Below, one piece after another: positions 1-10,676 of a DNA stretch of 64,000 bases (its first letter is position 1; the number at the start of each line of letters is the position of its first letter). The position numbers and the translations under genes were made by a program. The stretch is from positions 124,001 through 188,000 of the forward strand of contig JAAEPF010000034.1 of NCBI GenBank assembly GCA_024222295.1. Reading direction: 5' to 3'. Under the pieces are notes generated by a model. That model was not told the DNA's origin. It made no database searches and worked only from the letters and a program-made list of their open reading frames with translations. This DNA is from Actinomycetes bacterium. GTDB taxonomy: Bacteria > Actinomycetota > Acidimicrobiia > Acidimicrobiales > Microtrichaceae.

Positions 1-1
1 C

Positions 2-787
2 GAGCCGGGATTCAAGGTGGCCCACATCGCGGACATCGACACCAACACCACTTGCATCACATTCGTCGAGTGCCTCGGACAGATCGAGCAGTGGTCGAGT
101 GCCAACCCGGACCACCTGCCCCTGATGGTCATGGTCGAGACAAAGGGCGACGACCTGCGTGCCGGCGGCAGCGACCTGGGGATCGACGTCGACACGCTGG
201 GCGTGGAGTTCTCGCGCCCCGAGGAGATGACAGCCGAGTTGTTCGAGGACCTCGAGGCCGAAGTGCTCTCGGTGTTCGACCGCAGCGACATCATCACGCC
301 TGACGACGTGCGAGGGGATTCGGCCACACTTGAGCAGGCCGTGCTCGACAACGGGTGGCCCAGCATCGGTGACAGCCGCGGCAAGGTGCTCCTGTCTCTG
401 GTGGACACCGGCGAGTCGCGTGAGCTCTACGCCGCTGACGCTCCCAGCCTCGAAGGGAGGTTGTTCTTCACCTCGAGTGAGCCGGGGCGGCCCGACGCGG
501 CGTTCCTGCGCATCGACAACTCGCTGGAAAACCAGCCGGCGCTCGACGATGCGGCCCGCGACGGCTACCTGATCCGCACCCGCACCGATGAGCCGGGAAT
601 CCACGCCGTCGGCAACGACGTCACGCTGCGCGACAGCGCGCTGGTTAGCGGGGGGCATTACCTGTCGACCGACTACTACGTGGCAGACCCGGTGACCGGG
701 TTCGTCGTGGCCCTGCCCGGTGGCGTGGTGGCCAGGTGCAACCCGGTCACAGCACCCGAGTCGTGTGCGACCGTGGGCGAGGGCTGA
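2..787 (+). CDS. Ca2+-dependent PI-PLC-like phosphodiesterase, C-terminal part
   Basis: The reading frame is open to the left window edge, so the 5' end is missing; the first in-window start codon (GTG at 17) is probably internal. The visible ~260 residues resemble the Ca2+-dependent phosphatidylinositol-specific phospholipase C family (PI-PLC1): a 'HLPLMVMVETKGDD' segment typical of the TIM-barrel strand with acidic metal ligands, then a 'LSLVDTGESRELYA' strand and a late 'DYYVADP' motif. The family hydrolyses phosphodiesters and is usually secreted, but the N-terminus that would show a signal peptide lies outside the window. It converges with the SpoIID-type gene on the other strand, with about 30 bp between stops. 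Family assignment is from motif recall; substrate unknown. Confidence 0.72.
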   Translation, partial: EPGFKVAHIADIDTNTTCITFVECLGQIEQWSSANPDHLPLMVMVETKGDDLRAGGSDLGIDVDTLGVEFSRPEEMTAELFEDLEAEVLSVFDRSDIITPDDVRGDSATLEQAVLDNGWPSIGDSRGKVLLSLVDTGESRELYAADAPSLEGRLFFTSSEPGRPDAAFLRIDNSLENQPALDDAARDGYLIRTRTDEPGIHAVGNDVTLRDSALVSGGHYLSTDYYVADPVTGFVVALPGGVVARCNPVTAPESCATVGEG

Positions 788-817
788 CCGGCACCGACGG
801 GGTATCCGGAGCCCGCC

Positions 818-2284
818 CTACTTGACGACGTTCTCGCGGCAGCCGAGCAGAACCGGGTCCTCGGTCGGCGTGTCGAGCGCGGCCACACAGGTCGTGTGCT
901 TGCCGGGCGCAACCGGGTGGGTGTCCAGGTAGTAGCCATTGACCGACTGGGTCACCCACATGTCGACCTTGTCGCCGTTCAGTGTCGCCACGAGCACCCT
1001 GGGCGCACCATCGGGGTCGGATGCCGTTCCCGCTACCAGCAGGTTCCGCCCGTCGTGAAGGCGGATGTCGGTCAGCGAACCGGTGGGTGGGGCGGTGTTC
1101 TGCGACGACCCCCCGGATGCCCCGGCGATTCTGAACCTGGTCGAGCGCAGGCCGAGCTTCGAGCGCAGCTGGGCGCCGGTGTAGGAGCGCTGGTTGCCGC
1201 CAGAGTCGGTGAAGGTCACCGAGACCTTGTCGAGTCTTCCCGAGCCGTCGGCGGGGCCCATGCTGATCGCAGTGACCGGTCCCATGCCCAGCTTCTGGCC
1301 GAGGACGGTGGCGGAGAAGCTCTTGCTCCAGCGGTGGTTCTTGTTGTTGCATCCCGAATCTGCGGGATCGGATCTCGCCCTCAGGTAGGGCAGAGCGGAG
1401 TACCAGACGTCCTCGCTGTTGGCTGTGAAGCCGCCCGAGGAACTCGAGTAGACCGCAAGGGCCAGGGTGCCCCCGTAGGTCAGGACCCTGCCGTTCGTGG
1501 CATCCACCGCGGACACCCAGGCCGATCCCATCGCTCCGTACTCCTTGTCGTGGCCGATGTAGTAGCCGTCGAGGAGGGCGTTGAGGTCGTAGTCGGCCGA
1601 CCAACGGCCCGAGCGGGTCGCCTTGGTCTGGGCGATGGTGCGGCCCGCGACGGCCTGAGCCTTGAGGGCCTCGGAGGGCCAGGAACTGGGCATCTCACCG
1701 AGCCCGCGCAGGAAGGCGTTCGTGCTCAGCTCGATGATGATCGCCTGGAGGGTTCCCGCGGTGGGGCCGATGAAGAGCCTTCCACGGTTGAAGCGGTTTC
1801 CGGGTGGTGAGACCTTCAGCGGCGTGCCGGCCATGTCCGCGACCATGTAGGGGACCGTCTGGTTGATCGGCGAGCCGAGCAGGAGCGCCCCCGCTGAGTA
1901 CGACACGGTGAGCGTGCTGTTGGCGGGCAGCGTCCATGTGCCGTTGATCGACGTGGTGCCGCCGGTGGTGAGTGTGAACGTCGAGGACTTGCGCAGCAGT
2001 ACCCTCAGGTCCGTCGACTCGGCCACGGTGGAGACCGCCGCACCCTGGTAGTAGTGGGCGAGGATCTGGGTGTAGTCCGAGCCGCCCGCGGCCATGCCGC
2101 ATGCCCCGTACTGGCTCATCCCGACGCCGTGGCCGTAGCCGCCACCGTCCAGCCGCCAGGATTGCTCCGCACCAGCGGGTGTCGAGGGCCCTGCCAGGAA
2201 CAGCAACAAGGTGAGGACCGCTCCGGCGCCGATGGCGCGGGCGGTCGTATTGCGCGCGGTGACCATGCTCTCCGATCGGCTCAT
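818..2284 (-). CDS. SpoIID/LytB domain secreted protein
   Basis: A 488-residue protein with an N-terminal signal peptide (hydrophobic stretch about residues 16-40 ending PAGAEQ). Next to it is 'GGGYGHGVGMSQYGA', a hallmark of SpoIID/LytB proteins, here N-terminal. The central part (about residues 190-360) carries the SpoIID core: 'LRGLGEMPSSWPSEALKAQA' and 'VYSSSSGG'. SpoIID is a lytic transglycosylase acting on denuded peptidoglycan; in non-sporulating actinobacteria such proteins are secreted wall-associated enzymes of uncertain role. The final ~90 residues look like a separate small beta domain. A second ATG lies six codons in. No Shine-Dalgarno is seen; a TAAGCT hexamer lies 9 nt upstream of the first ATG, suggesting leaderless transcription. 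Confidence 0.88.
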   Translation of the reverse strand: MSRSESMVTARNTTARAIGAGAVLTLLLFLAGPSTPAGAEQSWRLDGGGYGHGVGMSQYGACGMAAGGSDYTQILAHYYQGAAVSTVAESTDLRVLLRKSSTFTLTTGGTTSINGTWTLPANSTLTVSYSAGALLLGSPINQTVPYMVADMAGTPLKVSPPGNRFNRGRLFIGPTAGTLQAIIIELSTNAFLRGLGEMPSSWPSEALKAQAVAGRTIAQTKATRSGRWSADYDLNALLDGYYIGHDKEYGAMGSAWVSAVDATNGRVLTYGGTLALAVYSSSSGGFTANSEDVWYSALPYLRARSDPADSGCNNKNHRWSKSFSATVLGQKLGMGPVTAISMGPADGSGRLDKVSVTFTDSGGNQRSYTGAQLRSKLGLRSTRFRIAGASGGSSQNTAPPTGSLTDIRLHDGRNLLVAGTASDPDGAPRVLVATLNGDKVDMWVTQSVNGYYLDTHPVAPGKHTTCVAALDTPTEDPVLLGCRENVVK

Positions 2285-2414
2285 GAGCTCGCGAGCTTAA
2301 GGCTCCGCGACATCAAGTTGGAGGCGTCCAGTGCGCCGCGCTTTTGTCCCACGTTGGCGGGGCTCGGTGTGCGCCTTCGACTATGTGCCTGCTGTCACCG
2401 CTAGCCTGCGATCC

Positions 2415-2945
2415 ATGACCCGCCAGTGCATGCGCCCAGGTTGTGACCGCCCGGTCGCCGCGTGCCTTACCTACGACACCGAGGCCACCGCCGTGTGGCT
2501 CGACAGTCCGCGCAACGACGGTGAGCCGGCACAGCACGTGTGCAGCGTTCACGCCACCACCCTCACCGCACCGCTCGGCTGGACGATCACCGATCGCCGA
2601 CTGGTCGCGGTCGCGGCCAGCGGGGCTGGCGAGGCCGAGCAGGCCGCGCACGTCGAGGCCGAGTCGAGACCCGAGCCCGAGCGGGAGTCCGACCCCGATC
2701 CGGAGCCGAAAGCAGAGCCGTTGGTCGGGACTGCTGCGACCGTGCAACTGGAGCTGGAGACCGAACCCGGCCCGGCGACGGCGCCCGAGCCCGAACCCCC
2801 AACGCAGGCACCCGCCGCAGCGTCGCCGACCAAACGATCCAAGCCCAAGGGCAAGCTGCTCGACCGGGCCTTCGAGTGGACCGGACCACAGCACTCGGTG
2901 CTCACAACCGGTTCTCCGGAACACGCCGAGGAGCCAGAGGAGTAG
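2415..2945 (+). CDS. DUF3499 family protein
   Basis: A 176-residue protein starting MTRQCMRPGCDRPVAACLTY. The N-terminal ~65 residues match actinobacterial DUF3499: paired cysteines (CMRPGC), a 'CSVHA' Cys/His pair and 'LTAPLGW', suggesting a small zinc-ribbon-like domain. The rest is a Pro/Glu-rich low-complexity linker (about residues 70-145) and a basic tail. A longer in-frame ORF begins at 2331, but the conserved domain starts at 2415, preceded 7 nt upstream by TAGCCT, fitting a leaderless start. Function of the family is unknown. It lies 70 bp upstream of fumarase on the same strand. Confidence 0.85.
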   Translation: MTRQCMRPGCDRPVAACLTYDTEATAVWLDSPRNDGEPAQHVCSVHATTLTAPLGWTITDRRLVAVAASGAGEAEQAAHVEAESRPEPERESDPDPEPKAEPLVGTAATVQLELETEPGPATAPEPEPPTQAPAAASPTKRSKPKGKLLDRAFEWTGPQHSVLTTGSPEHAEEPEE

Positions 2946-3014
2946 CCAGCCGGGTGGCGGGCGGCAACGCCTGCGCCTTTATGCCTCCGGCGGAGCCGGA
3001 CGTACTGTTGGCGC

Positions 3015-4643
<1,629 letters not shown>

Positions 4644-4788
4644 ACGGACGGCTCCCGCCGGTGTCTGCCACCCGCAGTGCTCGCTCTTGCACCGCAGCCG
4701 GGGCCTGCGTGTAGAGTTAACGCCGTTCATGCTGTGACGACGGTCACCGGGTTCACGGATCCGGGCGGCCACTGGGGGCCAATTCCGA

Positions 4789-6486
4789 ATGGGCGAGAAG
4801 ACATCTGTGACCAACCGCATGCCGTGGTCGGGGCGACGACGACGCATCCTGGCGGTGGCGGTCGCGCTGTTCGCCGTGGCTGCTGCCTGCACCGTTCCTG
4901 GTGGCGGTGAAGACCTGGGAAGCCTCAAGCGCTCCGCCTACGGCGCCTACGCCCAGGCCGAAGCAGCGGCCACGGCCGCCGGCACGGGTCAGGCGACCGT
5001 CGAGTTCGTGGTGGCCGACACCCCACCGTCGGTCTTCTACAACTACGTCGTGCCGGACGCCCAGGCAGCGGCATTCGAGGCCTTCATCGGCCTACCCCCG
5101 GGGTTCTCGCTCGCCAAGGTGAAGATGCTCGAGAGCGACGCCCAGGCCAACTACTGGATGAGCCTCAACATCTACCGCGTCACCGGCATCACCACCGGGC
5201 TGCGCGCCGAGTGGAACACCTACGTCGATGACGGCTCCGGTGTGCCCCGGTTCATGATCATCCGCGCACGAGCTGCGGAAGGCTCCATCGACCCGATCGG
5301 CCCCTTGGCTCAACCCGAGCCGTTCAGTCACAGCATCGATGGCAGCAACCTGATCACGACCGCCCTCAACAAGACCGTGATCGAGAACGACATACCGGTG
5401 CTCACCAACGACAACCAGTTCAACTCCACCATCCAGTTGCCCGATGAGATCGACCGGGTGTTCGGCACGCCGACGCTGGAGTGGACCGGTGCCAACGACC
5501 TCATCTACTGGATGAACGGCGTCTATGACCGTGTCATGTACAACGGCAACGTCCACGACGCGGCAATGCTCAGCGTCGACCTCAACGACGTCACCATCCA
5601 GAACGACTCGGAGTTCGTTCCCTACCTGGAAGCCGACCCCGAGCACGTGCTCGTGTACCTCAACCCACTCGAGTTCGCCATCGGTCCCTGGTGGAACGTG
5701 ACCGAGCCCAACGGACTGGTCGAGGAGGGCGAGCGCCTCTCGCTGCTGGCCTTCAAGACCAACCTGTACAGCGGCTTCATGAACACCCAGGCGGTCAACG
5801 TGCTCACCGGCAACGCACAGCCGGTCGTACGAACCCAGGTCGAGGAAGGTCCATCGTCCACCTACTGGCACTGGAAGATCCCCGGCGCCAACCTGGCTGC
5901 GTTCGAGGCCGTGCTCAACCTGCCCGCCGGCATGTCGCCGGCTCCGGTCAAGGTGGACAAGGCCGACGCCGCAGCCGACTACTGGCTCACGCTCAATGTG
6001 TACGAGGTGTCGAGCATCAACTCGGGCCTGCGCGCCGAATGGTCGACCTACGTCGACGACGGCACCGCCACCCGCAAGATCCTGATTGACACCCGTACCG
6101 ACCACGCTTCGCTGGACCCGCTGGTCGGAAACGTCGCACCCAGCACGCTCACCCACACCGAGGCTGGTGGAACCATCAGCACCACCGTTGGTGATCCGGG
6201 CAGCGAGTTCACGTCGTCGTTCGCCGCTCCGGTGCCCGGGCCGGGCAACGCCGTCGTGGCCGCGACCGAATGGGTCAACACCCACGACATCACCTACTGG
6301 GCCAATGGCATCGCTGACAACAACTACTACAACAGCGAGTTCTTCCGGAAGGTCGACGTGGCGCCGGGGTCGGTGAGCATCACCGACAACAGCCAGTGGG
6401 CGACGTTCGTCGGAGCGACCCCCGACAAGGTGTGGGTCAACGCCGGCGAGACGGAATACGTCAACAACCCTTGGCTGGGTGTCTGA
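4789..6486 (+). CDS. Secreted lipoprotein with two similar halves, unknown function
   Basis: A 565-residue protein with an N-terminal membrane segment (about residues 20-36) and a lipobox-like 'VAAAC', so probably lipid-anchored outside the cell. It contains an internal duplication: residues ~65-300 and ~350-565 share 'AAFEAFIGLPPGFSLAKVK' versus 'AAFEAVLNLPAGMSPAPVK', then 'GLRAEWNTYVDDG' versus 'GLRAEWSTYVDDG', and 'DLIYWMNGVYD' versus 'DITYWANGIAD'. The 'LRAEW.TYVDDG' strand faintly recalls acetoacetate-decarboxylase-like beta folds, but no catalytic residue could be assigned. No operon partner; a strong hairpin follows the stop. The start may lie a few codons later (second ATG at residue 11). 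Confidence 0.8.
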   Translation: MGEKTSVTNRMPWSGRRRRILAVAVALFAVAAACTVPGGGEDLGSLKRSAYGAYAQAEAAATAAGTGQATVEFVVADTPPSVFYNYVVPDAQAAAFEAFIGLPPGFSLAKVKMLESDAQANYWMSLNIYRVTGITTGLRAEWNTYVDDGSGVPRFMIIRARAAEGSIDPIGPLAQPEPFSHSIDGSNLITTALNKTVIENDIPVLTNDNQFNSTIQLPDEIDRVFGTPTLEWTGANDLIYWMNGVYDRVMYNGNVHDAAMLSVDLNDVTIQNDSEFVPYLEADPEHVLVYLNPLEFAIGPWWNVTEPNGLVEEGERLSLLAFKTNLYSGFMNTQAVNVLTGNAQPVVRTQVEEGPSSTYWHWKIPGANLAAFEAVLNLPAGMSPAPVKVDKADAAADYWLTLNVYEVSSINSGLRAEWSTYVDDGTATRKILIDTRTDHASLDPLVGNVAPSTLTHTEAGGTISTTVGDPGSEFTSSFAAPVPGPGNAVVAATEWVNTHDITYWANGIADNNYYNSEFFRKVDVAPGSVSITDNSQWATFVGATPDKVWVNAGETEYVNNPWLGV

Positions 6487-6510
6487 GGCCGACGCCTCGC
6501 AATTCCAACT

Positions 6511-6559
6511 GAAAGGGGTGGGTGAGCGGTCGCCGCAGGCGCCGCCACCCACCCCTTTC
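6511..6559 (+). terminator. Strong hairpin after the duplicated lipoprotein gene
   Basis: A perfect 14-bp inverted repeat, GAAAGGGGTGGGTG paired with its complement at 6546-6559, continues inward as GCGG/CCGC after one bulged A and closes on a ~12-nt loop. It begins 24 nt after the stop at 6486. There is no clear U-tract, as is common for actinobacterial terminators. Calling it a terminator is inference from position and stem strength. Confidence 0.75.
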
Positions 6560-6688
6560 GCGATGGTTCGAGCCATTTCGTGCCGGGTGCTGTGACTGCA
6601 ATGCGGAGAGGGTGAGGCAGATTCCCTTCTGGCGTGTCATTGGTCACTGTGCGTACACTTCCGGCAGGCTGAGTTTGGGGAGATTGCT

Positions 6689-7717
6689 GTGAAATCGTTT
6701 GTTCGTCTGGCGGGGGCTGTCGCGGTCATCGCCCTATTTGCGGGCGCGTGCACCACCCCGACCAGCTCCGGCAACAGCACTTCGTCGTGGTCGGTCGATC
6801 CGGTACTGGCCGACGCGGCCACCACGCCCGACCCGCTGGCCACCAACCGGATCTACCAGCCGGTCGGCACCGAACGGGGCGAGCTCGCCGTCATGCTGCA
6901 CGGCACCGGATCCACACCGGCTGCTCACTACGAGATAGCGGGGGCCCTGCGCTCCGATGGGTACCACGTGATCCTGCTTCGCTACTCGGCGTCGCTCGGC
7001 ACCCTGTACGCATGCCCTGATGTCGACGCCCTGACCGATCCCGATTGCCACCGTGCGTTCCGCCACGAGGTCACCTTCGGTGCAGGCGTCCCCGATCCGG
7101 ACGGAGTTGCCCGCGACCACGCGACCGCCAACGTCACCAGCGCGGACTCGGTGGTCAACCGGTTGCTCAAGCTCGTCGACCGTATGGCCACAGTCGTGCC
7201 GGCATCGGGCTTCGGCCAGTTCCAGCAGCAGACCGGTGGCTCCTGCGACGTGACCAATGCCAACTACGGGACCTGCGAGCTCGACTGGTCGAAGGTCTCC
7301 GTGCTCGGGCACTCCCAGGGCGCAGGAGTGGCGCTCTACCTGGCCAAGTTCCACGCCCTGGAGGCTGCAGGCCTGCTGTCCGGCACCTACGACGCCTACC
7401 TCGACGGAGGGGGCGCAGCGACCGCTGCTCCCTGGACCACCGAAGGTGACTTCGACGTACCCGCAGAGTCGATCACGACGCTCATGCATGAGGACGACTA
7501 CGGCGCCGAGAGGATCCGTGCGGTGGCTGATGCCCTCGGCATCAGCGGCCCGGAGGTCTCCGCGACGGTTGTGCCGTTCCTCACCGACCGGCTTATCACC
7601 GACCTGCAGCCAACGTGCCTGTTCGACTCCGTCCCCGGTCACAACTCGACCTCGGTCGACCTGTGCACGCCTGGCAACAGCTACGTCGAGGCGTGGCGGT
7701 TCATGGCTGAGGGCTGA
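6689..7717 (+). CDS. Secreted alpha/beta-hydrolase lipoprotein
   Basis: A 342-residue protein with a hydrophobic N-terminus (about residues 6-20) ending 'FAGACTTP', a lipobox. The mature part shows an alpha/beta-hydrolase layout: 'VMLHGTGSTPA' (oxyanion-loop type HG), nucleophile elbow 'LGHSQGAG' (Ser) and a late 'VPGHNSTSV' that may supply the catalytic His. Four to six cysteines suggest disulfides, fitting an extracytoplasmic enzyme. Substrate unknown. The GTG start has a Shine-Dalgarno-like GGGGAGA about 5 nt upstream. It converges with the CPBP protease gene (24 bp between stops). Confidence 0.82.
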   Translation: MKSFVRLAGAVAVIALFAGACTTPTSSGNSTSSWSVDPVLADAATTPDPLATNRIYQPVGTERGELAVMLHGTGSTPAAHYEIAGALRSDGYHVILLRYSASLGTLYACPDVDALTDPDCHRAFRHEVTFGAGVPDPDGVARDHATANVTSADSVVNRLLKLVDRMATVVPASGFGQFQQQTGGSCDVTNANYGTCELDWSKVSVLGHSQGAGVALYLAKFHALEAAGLLSGTYDAYLDGGGAATAAPWTTEGDFDVPAESITTLMHEDDYGAERIRAVADALGISGPEVSATVVPFLTDRLITDLQPTCLFDSVPGHNSTSVDLCTPGNSYVEAWRFMAEG

Positions 7718-7741
7718 GAAGCGCTCCACCGGCAGACAGGG

Positions 7742-8530
7742 TCAGAACACCTTCAGCGCCACCCAGGCGAGCGCTGAACCCACGCCGTTGCTCGTCGAGT
7801 GCAGCATCGCCGGTGCCAGCACCGAATCGGATCGGTTTCGCATCCATGACAGGCCCATCCCCGCGATCGCGGTGAGCAGGACGCCGCCCACGATCCCTGC
7901 GGCCTGCCCGACGGCGTCGGGCAGGATGTCCCTGAACAGGGGGTTGACGTCGTTGACATTCCAGGACGGCAGGATGTGCCAGAGCCCGAAGAGGCCGGCA
8001 GCACAGGCATCTGCTGTGACCCTCGACCTCGGCCCCTGGCGGATGCGGCTGGCGAACATCGCCGGCAACACGCCACGGAAACTCACCTCTTCGAGCAGCA
8101 CCGTACCGAACGGCACCTCGATCGCGACCTTGTAGAACATGTCGATGAAAGGGATGTCGGCACGCTCGTCGAGGAATAGGGGGCGTGTCCAGGGAATCGT
8201 CAGCCCGACCGCATAGATGGCAATGAGGCCGAGAGAGAAGACAGCGCCCACTCTCAGGCCCGCAGGCAGGGCCTTGCGGGCCAGGCCCATCGTGCGGGCC
8301 CTCTGGCCGTCGGTCTTCACCGCGATGGCGACCACGATTGCCGCGATGCTCAGGTTCCAGGGCACATAAGCCCAGTCCGGCAGTACCCGGTTGGCCATCA
8401 CGTTGGAGAACGTGAGCACTGCGATGACCACGAGCAGGGGAACCACGGACCGACGCCTCAACACGGCCCATTCGGCGGGCTCGTCGGCGTGGTCCGGGGG
8501 ATCCGCGGGTGGTTGCTCGGGAGGGTTCAT
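7742..8530 (-). CDS. CPBP-family intramembrane metalloprotease
   Basis: A 262-residue polytopic membrane protein with about six hydrophobic segments. It carries the CPBP/Abi signature: motif 1 EEVSFRG (E147, E148, R152), motif 2 FGLWHILPS (H185) and motif 3 HSTSNG (H244). These glutamates and histidines form the presumed metalloprotease site of Rce1-like proteins. Roles in bacteria range from prenyl-protein-type processing to bacteriocin self-immunity; nothing here identifies a substrate. Monocistronic. Confidence 0.9.
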   Translation of the reverse strand: MNPPEQPPADPPDHADEPAEWAVLRRRSVVPLLVVIAVLTFSNVMANRVLPDWAYVPWNLSIAAIVVAIAVKTDGQRARTMGLARKALPAGLRVGAVFSLGLIAIYAVGLTIPWTRPLFLDERADIPFIDMFYKVAIEVPFGTVLLEEVSFRGVLPAMFASRIRQGPRSRVTADACAAGLFGLWHILPSWNVNDVNPLFRDILPDAVGQAAGIVGGVLLTAIAGMGLSWMRNRSDSVLAPAMLHSTSNGVGSALAWVALKVF

Positions 8531-8587
8531 CCGGGCAAGACCGTAGTTGCGACACGGCGCCCTGGGTTCACGGCTCTCGTAGCCAAC

Positions 8588-8761
8588 TCAGGTCGCGGAA
8601 CCGCCCTGCAGGTCGGTGCCAGCGGCGGCTGCACACGCGCGGCCGAGAGCCTTGCGTGCTTCGGTGAACGCGTCGACCTGGTCGCAGACCTTCTTGGAGC
8701 GTCGCATGGCCCGCCGCTTCCTGGCGGACTTCGCCGGCCAGGTGTTCCTTCGATCTGCCAT
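8588..8761 (-). CDS. Small basic hypothetical protein
   Basis: A 57-residue ORF starting MADRRNTWPAKSARKRRAMR, very rich in Arg/Lys in its first half with a mildly helical second half. The ATG is preceded by AGGGGG about 6 nt upstream, a good ribosome binding site, which is the main reason for calling it. The charge pattern could suit nucleic-acid binding, but no family was recognised. It is divergent from the amidohydrolase gene starting at 8874. Confidence 0.45.
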   Translation of the reverse strand: MADRRNTWPAKSARKRRAMRRSKKVCDQVDAFTEARKALGRACAAAAGTDLQGGSAT

Positions 8762-8873
8762 GGTGCCCCCTGCACTGGTCCTTGGTGAATGATCGGCAAG
8801 TGCGGCGAGCAGTTGAGTGGGCGGCGGTACAGATCGCTGCGACAATGTGCGGAGTCACTACAAGGGGGACCAA

Positions 8874-10619
8874 ATGGCTGACCTGGTGGTCAAGAACGCG
8901 CTCGTGGTCGACGGCACTGGAGCAGTGCCGAGGCACGCGGACGTGGCGGTCGAGGGTGACCGCATCATCGAAGTCGGTGACGTGGCTGCCAACGGTGCCC
9001 GGGTGATAGAGGCCGATGGGCTCGTGCTCACCCCCGGCTTCGTTGACATCCACACCCACTACGACGGTCAGGTCACCTGGGACTCCACGGTGGCGCCGTC
9101 CTGCCTGCACGGCGTGACGACGATCGCGATCGGCAACTGCGGGGTCGGGTTCGCTCCTGCCGCACCCGACAAGCATGACTGGCTGATCTCGCTGCTCGAG
9201 GGTGTGGAAGACATCCCGGGCACCGCCCTGGCCGAGGGCCTCCCGTGGAACTGGGAGACATTTCCGGAGTACCTCGATGCTCTCGATGCCCGGTCCTTCA
9301 CCCTCGACGTCGGCGCACACGTGCCCCACGCGGCGTTGCGCACGTATGTGATGGGGGAGCGAGGGGCCGACCACACCGTGGCCCCAACCGAGGGCGAGCT
9401 GTCCGAGATGGCATCGATGGTGCGCGAGGCGCTCTTAGCTGGAGCCATCGGATTCGCCACCAGCCGCACCGAAGTGCACCGCACGAGCCTGGGCGACTTC
9501 ATCCCCACGCTCACGGCCTCCGACGCCGAGTTGCTCGCCGTTGCTGTGGCGATGCGCGAGGCCGGCACGGGTGTCGTGCAGCTGATCAGTGACCTGTACC
9601 AGACCAACGACGATGAGTTCTTCCGCCATGAGGTGGACCTGCTCGCACGGTTCGTGGAGACCAGCGGCAGGCCGCTGAGCTTCACGATGCAGCAGGCGTA
9701 CCACGCGCCCGATCGCTGGCGTGAGCAGATGGACTGGGTCGACTCGATGGTCGCCGCCGGCCACGATGTGAAGGCCCAGGTCGCTCCCCGTCCGATCGGG
9801 GTGTTGATCGGCCTGACGGCCACGGCCAATCCGTTCCTCTTCTGCGCCTCCTATGGAGAGATCGCGTTGCTCGACCTTCCGGAGCGCATCGCCGCGATGC
9901 GGGATCCGGAGCGCAAGCGACGGATCCTGGCCGAGCATGCCCAACTCCTCGACGGGCTGGAGCCGGGAATCGTGTCCCAGATCGTCGGCGGGTTCGAGGT
10001 GATGTTCCAGTTGGCTGATCCGGTCGACTACGAGATGAATACGGAGCGGTCACTGGGAGCCCAGGCGAACCGCGCGGGCGTGGACCCGGCCTCGCTGCTC
10101 TACGACACGCTGCTCGGGTCCGACGGCAACCAACTCGTCTACCTGCCGCTGTTCAATTTCGCCAACGGCAACTTCGACGACATCGCCGACATGATTACGT
10201 CGCCCAATTCCCTGTTCGGGCTGTCCGACGCCGGGGCTCACTGCGGCGCGATCTCTGATGCATCGATGCCGACCTCCGCGCTGACGGTATGGGCACGCGA
10301 CAGGCGCGACGGTGACGCGATGCCGATCGAGCAGATCGTGCACCACCAGACCCAGCGCACCGCGGCTCACATCGGCTGGCTGGACCGCGGTGTGGTGGCG
10401 CCCGGCTACCTGGCCGACCTCAACCTGATCGACCTCGATGCGCTGGCCTGCCATCCACCGACGATCGTGCATGACCTGCCCGCAGGCGGCCGCCGATTGA
10501 TGCAGACAGCCGAGGGATACCGCTACACCGTGAAATCCGGTGAACCGACCGTCATCGACGGCGAGCCAACCGGCAACCTGCCCGGTGGCCTGATCCGCGG
10601 CACCCGGCAGACACCTTGA
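8874..10619 (+). CDS. N-acyl-D-amino-acid deacylase-type amidohydrolase
   Basis: A 581-residue amidohydrolase-superfamily enzyme of the D-aminoacylase group. The metal site 'DIHTHYDGQVTWD' (H60, H62) closes the N-terminal beta sandwich; 'GNCGVGFAP' is typical of the family. A late 'SDAGAHCG' supplies the conserved Asp, and the C-terminus returns to the sandwich ('GYLADLNLIDLD'). The family hydrolyses N-acyl-D-amino acids or related cyclic amides, but many actinobacterial members are uncharacterised. The ATG at 8874 is chosen over an upstream in-frame start (8817) because AAGGGGGA sits 4-5 nt before it and the fold begins there (MADLVVKNALVVDG). Confidence 0.9.
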   Translation: MADLVVKNALVVDGTGAVPRHADVAVEGDRIIEVGDVAANGARVIEADGLVLTPGFVDIHTHYDGQVTWDSTVAPSCLHGVTTIAIGNCGVGFAPAAPDKHDWLISLLEGVEDIPGTALAEGLPWNWETFPEYLDALDARSFTLDVGAHVPHAALRTYVMGERGADHTVAPTEGELSEMASMVREALLAGAIGFATSRTEVHRTSLGDFIPTLTASDAELLAVAVAMREAGTGVVQLISDLYQTNDDEFFRHEVDLLARFVETSGRPLSFTMQQAYHAPDRWREQMDWVDSMVAAGHDVKAQVAPRPIGVLIGLTATANPFLFCASYGEIALLDLPERIAAMRDPERKRRILAEHAQLLDGLEPGIVSQIVGGFEVMFQLADPVDYEMNTERSLGAQANRAGVDPASLLYDTLLGSDGNQLVYLPLFNFANGNFDDIADMITSPNSLFGLSDAGAHCGAISDASMPTSALTVWARDRRDGDAMPIEQIVHHQTQRTAAHIGWLDRGVVAPGYLADLNLIDLDALACHPPTIVHDLPAGGRRLMQTAEGYRYTVKSGEPTVIDGEPTGNLPGGLIRGTRQTP

Positions 10620-10676
10620 CCCTGTCAGGGTGCGTGTGTCGGCAAGCGCTGTTGCGCGCTCTAGCATCGACTCCGG

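Noticed and set aside
5092-6576. Minus-strand ORF of 494 codons
   Set aside because: Antisense to the duplicated lipoprotein; Val/Asp/Gly-rich shadow composition and it runs through the terminator hairpin.
10619-10631. ACCCT-GTC-AGGGT hairpin after the amidohydrolase gene
   Set aside because: Only a 5-bp stem with a 3-nt loop; too weak to call as a terminator.
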